This document shows, piece after piece, positions 45,404 to 56,524 of a DNA stretch of 64,000 bases. Every line of letters begins with the position of its first letter. Position 1 is the first letter of the stretch. Under the pieces are notes generated by a model that ran no database searches, had not been told where the DNA came from, and worked only from the letters and a program-made list of their open reading frames with translations. The position numbers and the translations under genes were made by a program. Where the stretch lies: assembly GCF_030757795.1 (NCBI RefSeq), contig NZ_JAUQWH010000003.1, positions 92,661 through 156,660 of the forward strand, given 5' to 3'. The stretch is from Actinoplanes oryzae (GTDB lineage Bacteria > Actinomycetota > Actinomycetes > Mycobacteriales > Micromonosporaceae).

Positions 45404-46861
45404 TCAGCGCGGCGCCGGGACCTCGAGACCCGCGGCGCCCAGGACCTCGTCCGCCTCGACCTCGCGCGGGGTGAGGGCGGCCTCGCGGACCCGGGGCAGC
45501 GCCCACGCCACCATGACCGCGGCGAGGACGGCGAGGACGGCGCCGGCCACGAAGACCGTCACGAACTGGGCCTCGCGCGGCAACGGTACCGGGCCCGGGA
45601 TCGTGTTGCGGCTGGTCATGGTGACCACGAAGGCGGTGCCCAGCGACATGCCGACCGAGCGGGCGATCGAGTTGACGCTGTTCGCGATGCCGGTCTCGGC
45701 GGGCGTGACGTGGGCGACGAGCAGGGCGGGCAGGGCCGCGTAGCCCAGTGTGACCGCGGTGTTGACCGCCAGCGCGCCCACGATGACCTGCCAGGTGGCC
45801 GTGTGCAGCACCGCCAGCATCGCGAAGCCGGCACCGGCCAGGACGGCCGCGGTCACCAGCGTCGCCTTCGCGCCGAAGCGGGCGACGAGGTGGCCGCCGA
45901 GCGGCGCGGTGAACACCCCGCCCGCCGTGCCCGGCAGCAGGTAGACCAGGCTCGCGGCGAGCACCGTGGCGGCGAAGCCGTAGCCGGCGATCGCGGGCGG
46001 CGTCTGCACCAGCGCGGAGACGGCCAGGAAGACCGCGAACATCGCGAAGCCGAGGAACAGCCCCGTCAGGTTGGCCACCACGAGCGGGCGGTGCCCGAGC
46101 ATCCGGGGGCTGACCAGCGGGTGCGTGACCCGCCGCTCGAACAGGACGAAGGCGGTCAGGACGACGGCCGCGGCGGCCAGCGAGCCGAGCACCCGCGCCG
46201 ACGCCCAGCCCCAGCCGTTGCCCTCCTCCAGGGGCAGGAGCAGCAGCACCAGGCCGAGACCGAGCAGCGCGGCGCCCGCCCAGTCGAGGCGACCCGTGGC
46301 CGCACCCGCACGGCGAGGCAGCGACCACACCCCGGCCAGGCCGATCGCGGTCATCGCGGTGGCCAGCCAGAACAGGTCGTGATAGTCGCCGCCGTCGCGC
46401 ATCAGCAGGCCGGTGACCACCAGCCCGAACCCGGCGCCGACCGAGAGCATGCCGCTGACCAGGGCCATCGCGCCGGTCAGCCGCGTGGCCGGCAGCTCCT
46501 CGCGCAGCATGCCGATGGACAGCGGGAAGAGCCCGAAGGCGGCCGCCTGGGCGACCCGGGCGACGAGCAGCAGCGGCAGGCTGGCCGTCGTGGCGGCGAG
46601 CACCGAGCCGAGCAGCACCACGGTCAGCACGCCGAGCATCACCGGGCGGCGGCCGTGCAGGTCGCCGAGCCGGCCGAGCACCGGGGTGAGCACCGCCGCC
46701 GCCAGCAGGTTGGCGGTCACGACCCAGCCGGCCGCGCTGACGGAGACGCCGAGGTCGGTCCGGATGTCGGCCACCACCGGCACGACCAGGGTCTGCAGCG
46801 CCGACACGAGCAGCACCACGTAACAGGCGACGGGGAGCGCGAGGCGCGTTCTGAAGGTCAT
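45404..46861 (-). CDS. MFS drug-efflux transporter
   Basis: A 485-residue MFS protein with about 14 helices (DHA2-like). Characteristic are LGRLGDLHGRRPVML between helices 2 and 3 and GWVVTANLLAAAVLTPVLG in helix 2. ATG at 46861; the longer in-frame reading through the TetR gene is a shadow. It is divergent from the TetR gene across 93 bp with a shared palindrome, the standard repressor-efflux pair. Its stop is 3 bp from that of the siderophore-interacting protein gene. Confidence 0.9.
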   Translation of the reverse strand: MTFRTRLALPVACYVVLLVSALQTLVVPVVADIRTDLGVSVSAAGWVVTANLLAAAVLTPVLGRLGDLHGRRPVMLGVLTVVLLGSVLAATTASLPLLLVARVAQAAAFGLFPLSIGMLREELPATRLTGAMALVSGMLSVGAGFGLVVTGLLMRDGGDYHDLFWLATAMTAIGLAGVWSLPRRAGAATGRLDWAGAALLGLGLVLLLLPLEEGNGWGWASARVLGSLAAAAVVLTAFVLFERRVTHPLVSPRMLGHRPLVVANLTGLFLGFAMFAVFLAVSALVQTPPAIAGYGFAATVLAASLVYLLPGTAGGVFTAPLGGHLVARFGAKATLVTAAVLAGAGFAMLAVLHTATWQVIVGALAVNTAVTLGYAALPALLVAHVTPAETGIANSVNSIARSVGMSLGTAFVVTMTSRNTIPGPVPLPREAQFVTVFVAGAVLAVLAAVMVAWALPRVREAALTPREVEADEVLGAAGLEVPAPR

Positions 46862-46923
46862 GCGGCCGAACGTAGACGCCCAGCCGACTATTCTCAACAC
46901 CATGTCGAAAATTGACGATGTGA

Positions 46924-46941
46924 CGTCGGTTGCAGCCGACG
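46924..46941. promoter_or_regulatory. Probable TetR operator of the MFS/TetR pair
   Basis: CGTCGG-TTGCAG-CCGACG inverted repeat, 14 nt before the TetR GTG and inside the 93-bp divergent gap. A TATGGT hexamer (46943-46948) follows directly and could be the -10 of the regulator. Confidence 0.55.
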
Positions 46942-46954
46942 GTATGGTGGGAGC

Positions 46955-47581
46955 GTGCCAGCCATCCGGAGTCGCCGCGCCCCCACGAAGGGTGATCAGC
47001 GCGAGCAGGCCCTCATCGACGCCGCCCGGGCGGTCTTCCGGGAGAAATCGATCAGCCAGGTCACGATCGACGAGCTGGCGGCGGCCGCCGGGATCGCCCG
47101 CTCCGGCTTCTACTTCTATTTCGAGTCCAAACAGGCGCTGCTCGCCGCGCTGGTCGACCAGCGGCTGGCCGAGAGCGACCAGGAGACGGCCGAGTGGCTC
47201 GCCTCCGACGGCCCCGACCGGGGCGCCCTGCGCCGGGGCCTGGCCGCGGGCCTGGCGAAATGGAAGGTCGACGGACGCTGGCTGCGCGAGGCGTTCATCA
47301 CGCCCGACCCCGGCCCCGAGGTCGCCCACATCCGCAACCGACTGGTCGACGAGGGCTGCAGCATGTTCAGCAGGCGCATCGAGCGGGACGCCCGCGCCGG
47401 GCGCACGGTCAGCGGCCCGCCCGAGCTGATCGCCCGGATGGCGCTGCGCCTGCGCACCATCGCGTTCGCCGACGCCTATGCCGAGCCGGACGCCTTCGAC
47501 GACGACAAGCTCCTCGACACGCTCACCGACGCGATCCTGCGCCTCGTCTACGGCGCCGACATCGACGACGCCGCGCGCTGA
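46955..47581 (+). CDS. TetR family regulator of the adjacent efflux pump
   Basis: A 208-residue regulator with an N-terminal HTH (VTIDELAAAAGIARSGFYFYF, about 36-56) typical of TetR/AcrR proteins, followed by an all-helical ligand domain. GTG start at 46955. It probably represses itself and the MFS gene at 46861 through the CGTCGG palindrome. Confidence 0.9.
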   Translation: MPAIRSRRAPTKGDQREQALIDAARAVFREKSISQVTIDELAAAAGIARSGFYFYFESKQALLAALVDQRLAESDQETAEWLASDGPDRGALRRGLAAGLAKWKVDGRWLREAFITPDPGPEVAHIRNRLVDEGCSMFSRRIERDARAGRTVSGPPELIARMALRLRTIAFADAYAEPDAFDDDKLLDTLTDAILRLVYGADIDDAAR

Positions 47582-47652
47582 GCCCGGCCGGGGGACGGTC
47601 CGGAAGTGAATCGCGGGGCGGCGCGAGCGTGCGCTACCATTTTGTCCGCGTG

Positions 47653-47873
47653 AGGCGTTGACGAGGACGAGTAACGGTGGACGCAGCCGAGAGCGAGCCG
47701 GGGGCGGTGGGAGCCCGGTGGTGTGCATGCCGCGAAGATCACCCTCCGAGCCGAGCGCGCCCCTGAAATGAGGGGGCCGCGGATGACTGTCCGCGGTCAA
47801 GGAGGGTGGTACCGCGGGGCTGCGCAGGCCTCGTCCCTCCGTTGGTGACCGATCCCGACGGAGGAAGGGACTC
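47653..47873 (+). promoter_or_regulatory. Translational T-box riboswitch of ileS
   Basis: Leader that senses uncharged tRNA-Ile. It has the T-box AGGGTGGTACCGCG (47803-47816) pairing with the tRNA acceptor end, and a candidate specifier codon ATC (47738-47740, CGAAGATCACC) for isoleucine. The Shine-Dalgarno GGAGGAAGGG (47860-47869) can be sealed by CGTCCCTCCG (47832-47841), while T-box pairing frees it. There is no intrinsic terminator, so control is translational, as in other actinobacterial ileS leaders. A TACCAT -10 (47635-47640) lies just upstream. Confidence 0.9.
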
Positions 47874-50990
<3,117 letters not shown>

Positions 50991-50993
50991 TCC

Positions 50994-51021
50994 CCGGGGT
51001 GGTGGTGCGCCACCACCCCGG
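50994..51021 (+). terminator. Strong hairpin terminator of ileS
   Basis: A perfect 12-bp stem (CCGGGGTGGTGG 50994-51005, CCACCACCCCGG 51010-51021) with a TGCG tetraloop, immediately after the stop and followed by CTTCTTC. Confidence 0.85.
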
Positions 51022-51139
51022 CTTCTTCAGGCCGGCCCGGGCGTTGCCGAGTTCGCCGCTCGCGACAACGGCACGCCCGGGCGGGCCTTTCCGGGCTGCA
51101 CGCCGGCCCGACGCGGCCGCGCCGTAGGCTGCCGGGCTT

Positions 51140-52474
51140 GTGACGGGCGATCATGAGCACGGGGACCGGGCGGCGGCGTGGCCCGGGTTCTCCACCGAGG
51201 ACAAGACGCGCGCCGGGCTGGCGGACGAGCCCTGCGAGCAGTGCGCGGACGGGCGGTGCCCGCGGGGATCCGGGCTCAAGCTGATGGCGTACCGGGCACG
51301 GCTGGGCGAGCTCATCCGCCGGCACGGGTACGACGTGAACGCCGCCGCCGAGCGTCATCCGCACGGGGTCGATCTGCGGTGCGTGGCGCCGGACGGCGAG
51401 ACCGTGTGGGTGTGGGAGTTCGCACGGACGGCGGACGTGGCCCAGGCGCGGGCCAACCTGGCGCACCTGCTCGGCCGGCTGCGGGCGAACGGGGTACGCG
51501 CCGAGGCCGGGCCGCCGTTCGACGAGGTGCCGGTGCGGTCCTACCCGCTCGGGCGCGACGGGCTCGTCCGGGTGCGCTCGGCCCCGGAGCATCGGGGCGT
51601 CGAGCTGCTGGAGGTGCTCGCCTGCCGGACCTGCTGGCTCGCGGACAGCTGGGTGTACCCGGAGGCCGACCGGTGGAACCAGCGCGGCGAGGACGCGTGC
51701 GAGATGCACCGGCAGGCGGACGGAGAGCCGAACGGCCGGCCGGCCGGTGACGACGCGGTGCGGGTGCTGGCCTCGTTCCCGCCGGGCACGACCGACATCG
51801 ATGCGGCCTTGCGCCACTGGTTCACCGCGGCTCTGCCGCTGGGCGAGTTCGGCGGCGGCGAGAAGCCGGGCGACCCGGTCGGCACGCTGCGCCTCTCGCC
51901 TGACGAGCGCGTCGGCGTCCGGCTCACCGCCGAGGTGTGGCCGCGGTTCCTCGCAAGGCTGGCCGAGGACACGCCGGAGCCGCGCCTGTGGCTGGGCCGC
52001 GTCAACGAGTACAGCGTCGTCTCCGACATGGGATACACCGCGGAGCTGCTGGCCCACGCCGTCCGGCACCGGAACGGCGGCTGGTCCTTGCGGCTCGGCG
52101 GCCCCCGGCTCGGCGCCGCGCGCGCCCGGGACCTGCTGCGGGACTTCGCCGAGCGGTTCCCGGTGGGATATGCCGAGATCACACCGGCGCACCGGCTGGG
52201 CTGGGAGACGCTGTTCGAGCGGCTGCTCTACCGCGACCCGGTCGCCGGGGTCGCCCAGCCCGCCACCCTGCGCGGCTACGGCTGGGTCACCGTGGGCGTG
52301 CCCGAGATCGGCGAGCGGCTGGCGTCGGGCCGGCACTGGCTGCAGGCCACGCCGAGCTACGAGACGTACGACGAGAGCGCGGCCGAAGCGGTCCGGCGGC
52401 GGGTCCGCCCGGCGCTGCCACCGGGCATGCCGGCCCGCAGTGGGCTGGAGCCGCACCTGATCATGATGGGGTGA
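51140..52474 (+). CDS. Unknown cysteine-rich protein with zinc-ribbon-like motif
   Basis: A 444-residue cytoplasmic protein that I do not recognise. Near the N-terminus it has Cys32-x2-Cys35-x4-Cys40, followed by an alpha/beta region with WVWEFARTADVAQARA. In the middle Cys162-x2-Cys165 and Cys187-x2-His190 form a zinc-ribbon or treble-clef-like set. The C-terminal half (about 205-444) contains LRLGGPRLGAARARDLLRDF and WQ/Tyr-rich strands. It has no membrane segment, no signal, and no operon partner; the AbiEii-like gene is convergent 9 bp away. Its function may involve nucleic acid binding, but that is only a guess. Confidence 0.6.
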   Translation: MTGDHEHGDRAAAWPGFSTEDKTRAGLADEPCEQCADGRCPRGSGLKLMAYRARLGELIRRHGYDVNAAAERHPHGVDLRCVAPDGETVWVWEFARTADVAQARANLAHLLGRLRANGVRAEAGPPFDEVPVRSYPLGRDGLVRVRSAPEHRGVELLEVLACRTCWLADSWVYPEADRWNQRGEDACEMHRQADGEPNGRPAGDDAVRVLASFPPGTTDIDAALRHWFTAALPLGEFGGGEKPGDPVGTLRLSPDERVGVRLTAEVWPRFLARLAEDTPEPRLWLGRVNEYSVVSDMGYTAELLAHAVRHRNGGWSLRLGGPRLGAARARDLLRDFAERFPVGYAEITPAHRLGWETLFERLLYRDPVAGVAQPATLRGYGWVTVGVPEIGERLASGRHWLQATPSYETYDESAAEAVRRRVRPALPPGMPARSGLEPHLIMMG

Positions 52475-52483
52475 GCGGGCGGG

Positions 52484-54043
52484 TCAGCCGCGGTGCAGGG
52501 TTTCCAGGGCGACGGCGAGGCGGCGGGTCCATTGGTCGCAGGTGCCCTCGACTGTGTGGTAGTCCTCCTGGAAGTTGGGCCAGTCGATGTCCAGTTCGGT
52601 GAGGTCGTCGAGCAGGGCCACCGGGTCGAGGGCGCGGGCGTCCGCCGCCAGCTCGGGGCTGCGGAACTCGGCAGTCAGCTCCGGGTCCGTGAGGACGTGC
52701 TCGGCGAGCAGGACCGCGTCGTAGAGGTCCTTGCCCTGGGGGAACTGGTCGTCGGCCAGCCAGCGCAGCTTCCAGGCCAGGGACTGCGGGGCGGTCGCGG
52801 CCGGCACCGGGCGGTCGGCGCCCGGCAGGATCAGGGGACGCGGCGGGGCGGGCAGCTTCTCGCCGAAGACGAAATCGATCTGCACGGCCGTGTCCGAGCC
52901 GCCCTCGACGGCGACCGGAATGACCAGGCGTTGCCCGTCCGCGCGCTCGTAGGTCCAGATCGCCGTCCGCACCGCCTCGTCCGGCCGCAGACCCGCCCCG
53001 GGCAGGTCGGTGAGCGCCGCGACGACCCCGTCGAGCAGGTCGCTCGGCGGCGACGGGGCCACGACCACGAAGTCGAGGTCCTTCGGGGCGCGGGCGGCCT
53101 CGCCCAGCCAGGCCGCGAGGGTGAGGCTGCCGCGCAGCACGAGGTGGTCGGCCCAGGGGCTGCGCGCGATCGCCGCGAGGGCGTGGTGCAGCGCCTCGGT
53201 ACGGGCGGCAGTCCAGCGCCGGGCGGCGGCCGGGTCGGCGAAGACCGGCTCGGCCGTGGTGTATCCGGCCGCGTAGTTGCGCAGCGCCGGGTCGAAGACG
53301 CCGCGCTGGCTGACCTGCGCGGTCCTGGGCAACGGCCGGTAGGTGGGCGGGAAGCCCCGGCGGAGCGTCGGCACCTCGGTGCGCCGCGTGTCCCACTCCT
53401 CGACGGGCCGGTCGCTCGCGAAGGTGTCGCGGGACAGCCAGGACGCGTCGAGGATGATCCGGCTGTCCTCGACGACGTACTCCTGCTCGACCGACAGGAT
53501 CTCGTGGCCGCCGGCGCGCAGGTCGGCGACGAGGCGGTCCAGGTGCTCGGTGGCGGTGGCGCGGCCCGCGTCGTAGCAGCGCTGGTTGACGAAGCGGGTC
53601 TGCGTGCCCGGCCGCGGGCGGGACCGGGCGTTGCGGGACATCCGGGCGTGGTGGCGGTCGGCCACCTCGCCGACGGCCGCGAGGCTCGTCGCGCCCTCCG
53701 GCAGGAGGAGCTTCACGTGGTGCTCGAAGTAGCGGTCCGGCGCGGCGGCGGCCTGCTCGTCGGTGGCGGGGACGCCGGTCGCCCAGGGCGTGGCCTCGAT
53801 CTTCGTCCGGAGCGTTTCCAGGCCCGCCGCGTTCAGGCGTCCGGCCCAGCCGGCCACCAGGGCGCGCATCTCGTCGAGGGTGCCGCTGCCGGTGAGGGTG
53901 AGCATCGGCTGCGACGACCAGCTGCCCCGGTCGAGGCGGATGTGCACCCACGCGAGCCCGTGCTCCTCCGCGAACGCGGCCAGCTGCCCGGCCTTGTGCG
54001 AGTGCACGGTCAGATGCGCCTCGAAGTCCCCGCTGATCTCCAC
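52484..54043 (-). CDS. AbiEii-type nucleotidyltransferase fused to an N-terminal domain
   Basis: A 519-residue protein. The C-terminal half (about 290-519) carries an AbiEii/AbiGii-type nucleotidyltransferase signature: Arg304-Gly305-Ser306 (RGSLTLAAWL), Lys321-Asp-Leu-Asp324-Phe (KDLDFVVV), the third acidic residue in IDFVFGE, and WKLRWLADDQFPQGKDLYD at the core helix. AbiEii proteins are the toxins of type IV toxin-antitoxin and abortive-infection systems and modify tRNA or other acceptors. The N-terminal half (1-290, HLTVHSHKAGQLAAFAEEHG, YFEHHVKLLLP) is a mixed alpha/beta domain I do not recognise. No AbiEi-like antitoxin is next to it. GTG start at 54043. Confidence 0.75.
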   Translation of the reverse strand: MEISGDFEAHLTVHSHKAGQLAAFAEEHGLAWVHIRLDRGSWSSQPMLTLTGSGTLDEMRALVAGWAGRLNAAGLETLRTKIEATPWATGVPATDEQAAAAPDRYFEHHVKLLLPEGATSLAAVGEVADRHHARMSRNARSRPRPGTQTRFVNQRCYDAGRATATEHLDRLVADLRAGGHEILSVEQEYVVEDSRIILDASWLSRDTFASDRPVEEWDTRRTEVPTLRRGFPPTYRPLPRTAQVSQRGVFDPALRNYAAGYTTAEPVFADPAAARRWTAARTEALHHALAAIARSPWADHLVLRGSLTLAAWLGEAARAPKDLDFVVVAPSPPSDLLDGVVAALTDLPGAGLRPDEAVRTAIWTYERADGQRLVIPVAVEGGSDTAVQIDFVFGEKLPAPPRPLILPGADRPVPAATAPQSLAWKLRWLADDQFPQGKDLYDAVLLAEHVLTDPELTAEFRSPELAADARALDPVALLDDLTELDIDWPNFQEDYHTVEGTCDQWTRRLAVALETLHRG

Positions 54044-54137
54044 GCTCGCGACAATAGGCCGAAAGTCGCAGGCCACGCGACCGGGTTCCGCCGCCGGTCC
54101 GATTTGCCCGCGGACCGGCGTCCCTACGATCGTCGGC

Positions 54138-54719
54138 ATGAAGATCGTGCGGGCGGCCGGCGCCGGGTTTCTGCTCGGGTTCCTGGACTTCGTCTGGATC
54201 AAGTACGTGCCGTGGCCGCTCGGGGACCTCGGCAACAGCATGGCGATCTGGGCGGTGGCCGCCTTCCTGCTGGCCTACCTCGCCCGGTGGGGCCTGCCGA
54301 CCTCCGCTGCCGCCGCCATGGTGCTGCTGATCGTCGCGGTGCCGAGCTACTACCTGGCGGCGGCGCTCATCCAGCACGACGACTGGTCGAACATGTGGTC
54401 CGGATACGCGCTGCTGTGGATGGGTTTCGGCCTCGTGGGCGGGGCCGTGTTCGGGATCGCGGGCGCGCTGGCCCGGCGGGACGGGTGGATCCGGCTCGTG
54501 GCGCTCAGCCTGCCGGGCGGCGTGCTGGTGGCCGAGGCGGTGCTGCTCGCCCTGCGGGACCGGGACGACGCCGGCGTGGTCGTGGTCAGGCTCGTGCTCG
54601 CCGTCCTGCTGACGCTGGCGGTCGCTCCCACGTGGCGGCTACGGGCGGCGGCCGCGCTGTGCCTCGTACCCGTGGGGGCCGTGGGTTATGGGCTTCTCAG
54701 CGCGGCGGGGTTTGCTTAG
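54138..54719 (+). CDS. Small integral membrane protein
   Basis: A 193-residue protein with about six hydrophobic segments, beginning MKIVRAAGAGFLLGFLDFVW and containing HDDWSNMWSGYALLWMGFG. It resembles unnamed actinobacterial membrane proteins (possibly the DUF6518 group); no catalytic motif. ATG at 54138; longer readings are the shadow of the nucleotidyltransferase gene. Its last 27 codons overlap the convergent membrane protein gene. Confidence 0.65.
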   Translation: MKIVRAAGAGFLLGFLDFVWIKYVPWPLGDLGNSMAIWAVAAFLLAYLARWGLPTSAAAAMVLLIVAVPSYYLAAALIQHDDWSNMWSGYALLWMGFGLVGGAVFGIAGALARRDGWIRLVALSLPGGVLVAEAVLLALRDRDDAGVVVVRLVLAVLLTLAVAPTWRLRAAAALCLVPVGAVGYGLLSAAGFA

Positions 54720-55292
54720 CACGACGATCAGCAGGACGATCGAGAGCAGCGGCATCGGGTGGCCCAGGATCAGGGCGAGCACGAGGTCGGCCAGGCCACC
54801 GAGCACCGCGCTCATGAACACCCAGGCCGGCGCGGTGGGCAGGCGCGGACCGCGGCGCAGCGGCCCCCACGGCTTGGCCACCGACAGCCAGGCCTGGAAG
54901 GCGATCGCCGAGGCCATCAGGGCGGTGGCGACCACCTGCAGCGGGCGCGGGCCAGCGACGGCGGAGGCCTGGAGCTGCGGCGAGAGCAGGAAGATGCCGG
55001 CGAAGAGCTGCACCACGGTGATGCCCAGCTTCGCGGCCACCCACCAGAAGCGGAAGAAGCCCCAGGCCGTCCCTGCCGCCAGCATGATTCCCGTGTACGC
55101 CGACGCGTCCGCCATCGGCCCGAGCAGCCGCCCGTCCGTGGCCAGGGCCATGGTCGTCGACGCCTGCCGGGTGACCGGGTCGCCGGAGGCCAGGCCGGTC
55201 GCCAGCATGACGCATAGCGCCAGGGCCTGGGCCATCCAGCCGACGGACGTGAGAATGTGCAGCCACACGGTCAGCTGCCGCCAGATGCGCAT
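54639..55292 (-). CDS. Multi-pass membrane protein, DUF2269-like
   Basis: A 217-residue protein with about four to five membrane helices; the start RQLTVWLHILTSVGWMAQAL resembles small heme- or copper-associated integral membrane proteins (DUF2269/CopD-like), including a His in the first helix. No other motif. ATG at 55292. The final 81 nt overlap the convergent 54138-54719 gene. It is divergent from the histidine kinase across 98 bp. Confidence 0.6.
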   Translation of the reverse strand: MRIWRQLTVWLHILTSVGWMAQALALCVMLATGLASGDPVTRQASTTMALATDGRLLGPMADASAYTGIMLAAGTAWGFFRFWWVAAKLGITVVQLFAGIFLLSPQLQASAVAGPRPLQVVATALMASAIAFQAWLSVAKPWGPLRRGPRLPTAPAWVFMSAVLGGLADLVLALILGHPMPLLSIVLLIVVLSKPRRAEKPITHGPHGYEAQRGRRP

Positions 55293-55390
55293 GTCCCGAC
55301 CATAGGAACGTCTGCGGGGCGGGACGTCCGCCCACGAACGACACCGGCTGTCGACCCGTGACGACATTCCCCGGCCGTACGCTCACGGGT

Positions 55391-56524
55391 ATGGATGCCC
55401 TGCTCGCCGTCGTCGTGACGGGAGTCCTCGGCACGGTCATCGCCACCCAGGGCGGCACCCCGATCGCGTACGCCTGGGCTGTCGCACTGGGTGCCCTGCT
55501 GCTCGCCCGCCGGTCGTATCCCCGGGCCGTGCTCGTGGTGTCCGCGCTGAGCCTGTTCGGGTACTACGCCGCGGAGCAGCCCGCCGTGGGTATCGCCGTG
55601 CCACTCGCCGCCGCGCTCTGGTCGGCCGCCGACGCGGGCCGGGCCGGGACCGCCGCCGTGACGAGTGCCGGGGTGCTCGCGGTGTCGCTGGTGTTCCGGC
55701 TGCGGGAGGGCGACGATCCGGGCTTCGTCCTGGGATATGACCTGACCACCAACCTGATCCTCATGGTGGTCGCGATCGCGCTGGGCGACGCGGTGCGGTC
55801 CCGCCGGGTGCAGCGGGACCAGCAGCGGGAGCTGGCCCGGCGGGAGACCGAGTCCCGGGTACGCGAGGAACGCCTTGCCGTGGCCCGTGACCTGCACGAC
55901 TCCCTGGGCCACGCGCTCGCCGTGATCTCCCTGCACGCCGAGGTGGCGCGGGAGGCGGACGACGCCGGGCCGGCCTTGCGGGAGGTGCAACGGGCGGCTT
56001 CGGAGGCGCTTCGGGAGTTGCGGTCGACGGTGGGCCTGCTGCGGAGGGAGCGTCCGGTTTCCCTGGCGGACCTGGACACCGTGCTGGACACCGCGCGGGC
56101 GGCCGGCTTCGACGTGGATGTCACGGTTGTCCTTCCCGAGCTGCCCGCTGCGGTCGACGAGGTCGCGTACCGGGTCGTGCAGGAGGGGGTCACCAACGTC
56201 GTCCGGCACGCAGAGGCGAGCCGCGTGGAGGTGTCGGTGACCGAGGAGGGTGGGCGGCTGCGGATCACCGTGGCCGACGACGGATCCCGTACGGCGGCGG
56301 GCGCATCCGGACACGGCCTGGCGGGACTCGCCGAGCGGGCCGCGGAGCTCGGCGGCCGGGTGCGCACGCGCCGGGGGCCGCGGGGTTTCGTGCTCGAGGC
56401 GGAGCTGCCGCTGTTCCTGAGCCCGGCCACCGCCCGCACGTACGTCGGGCGCCTGCTCGTGAAATTGCAGGCGCGCGACCGGACGCAGCTCGCGGTGGTG
56501 GCCCACCGCGCGGGCCTGGCTTAG
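55391..56524 (+). CDS. NarL/DesK-type histidine kinase with response-regulator tail (fusion scar)
   Basis: A 377-residue sensor kinase. There are four to five membrane helices (1-135), then the dimerisation/phosphoacceptor helix with His169 (VARDLHDSLGHALAV), and an HATPase domain with VVQEGVTNVVRHA and GHGLAGLAERAAELGG, ending VLEAELPL. Right after it, in frame, come about 35 residues (FLSPATARTYVGRLLVKL onward, 56414-56521) that match the end of a LuxR/NarL-type helix-turn-helix, i.e. the last part of a cognate response regulator. The receiver domain and most of the HTH are missing, so output is probably lost or the kinase must use another regulator. A GTG at 55358 is an alternative start. 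Confidence 0.85.
   Translation: MDALLAVVVTGVLGTVIATQGGTPIAYAWAVALGALLLARRSYPRAVLVVSALSLFGYYAAEQPAVGIAVPLAAALWSAADAGRAGTAAVTSAGVLAVSLVFRLREGDDPGFVLGYDLTTNLILMVVAIALGDAVRSRRVQRDQQRELARRETESRVREERLAVARDLHDSLGHALAVISLHAEVAREADDAGPALREVQRAASEALRELRSTVGLLRRERPVSLADLDTVLDTARAAGFDVDVTVVLPELPAAVDEVAYRVVQEGVTNVVRHAEASRVEVSVTEEGGRLRITVADDGSRTAAGASGHGLAGLAERAAELGGRVRTRRGPRGFVLEAELPLFLSPATARTYVGRLLVKLQARDRTQLAVVAHRAGLA

Noticed and set aside
55358..55390. GTG at 55358 as the start of the histidine kinase
   Set aside because: It adds MTTFPGRTLTG without a better ribosome binding site; the ATG at 55391 directly precedes the first membrane helix. It remains possible.
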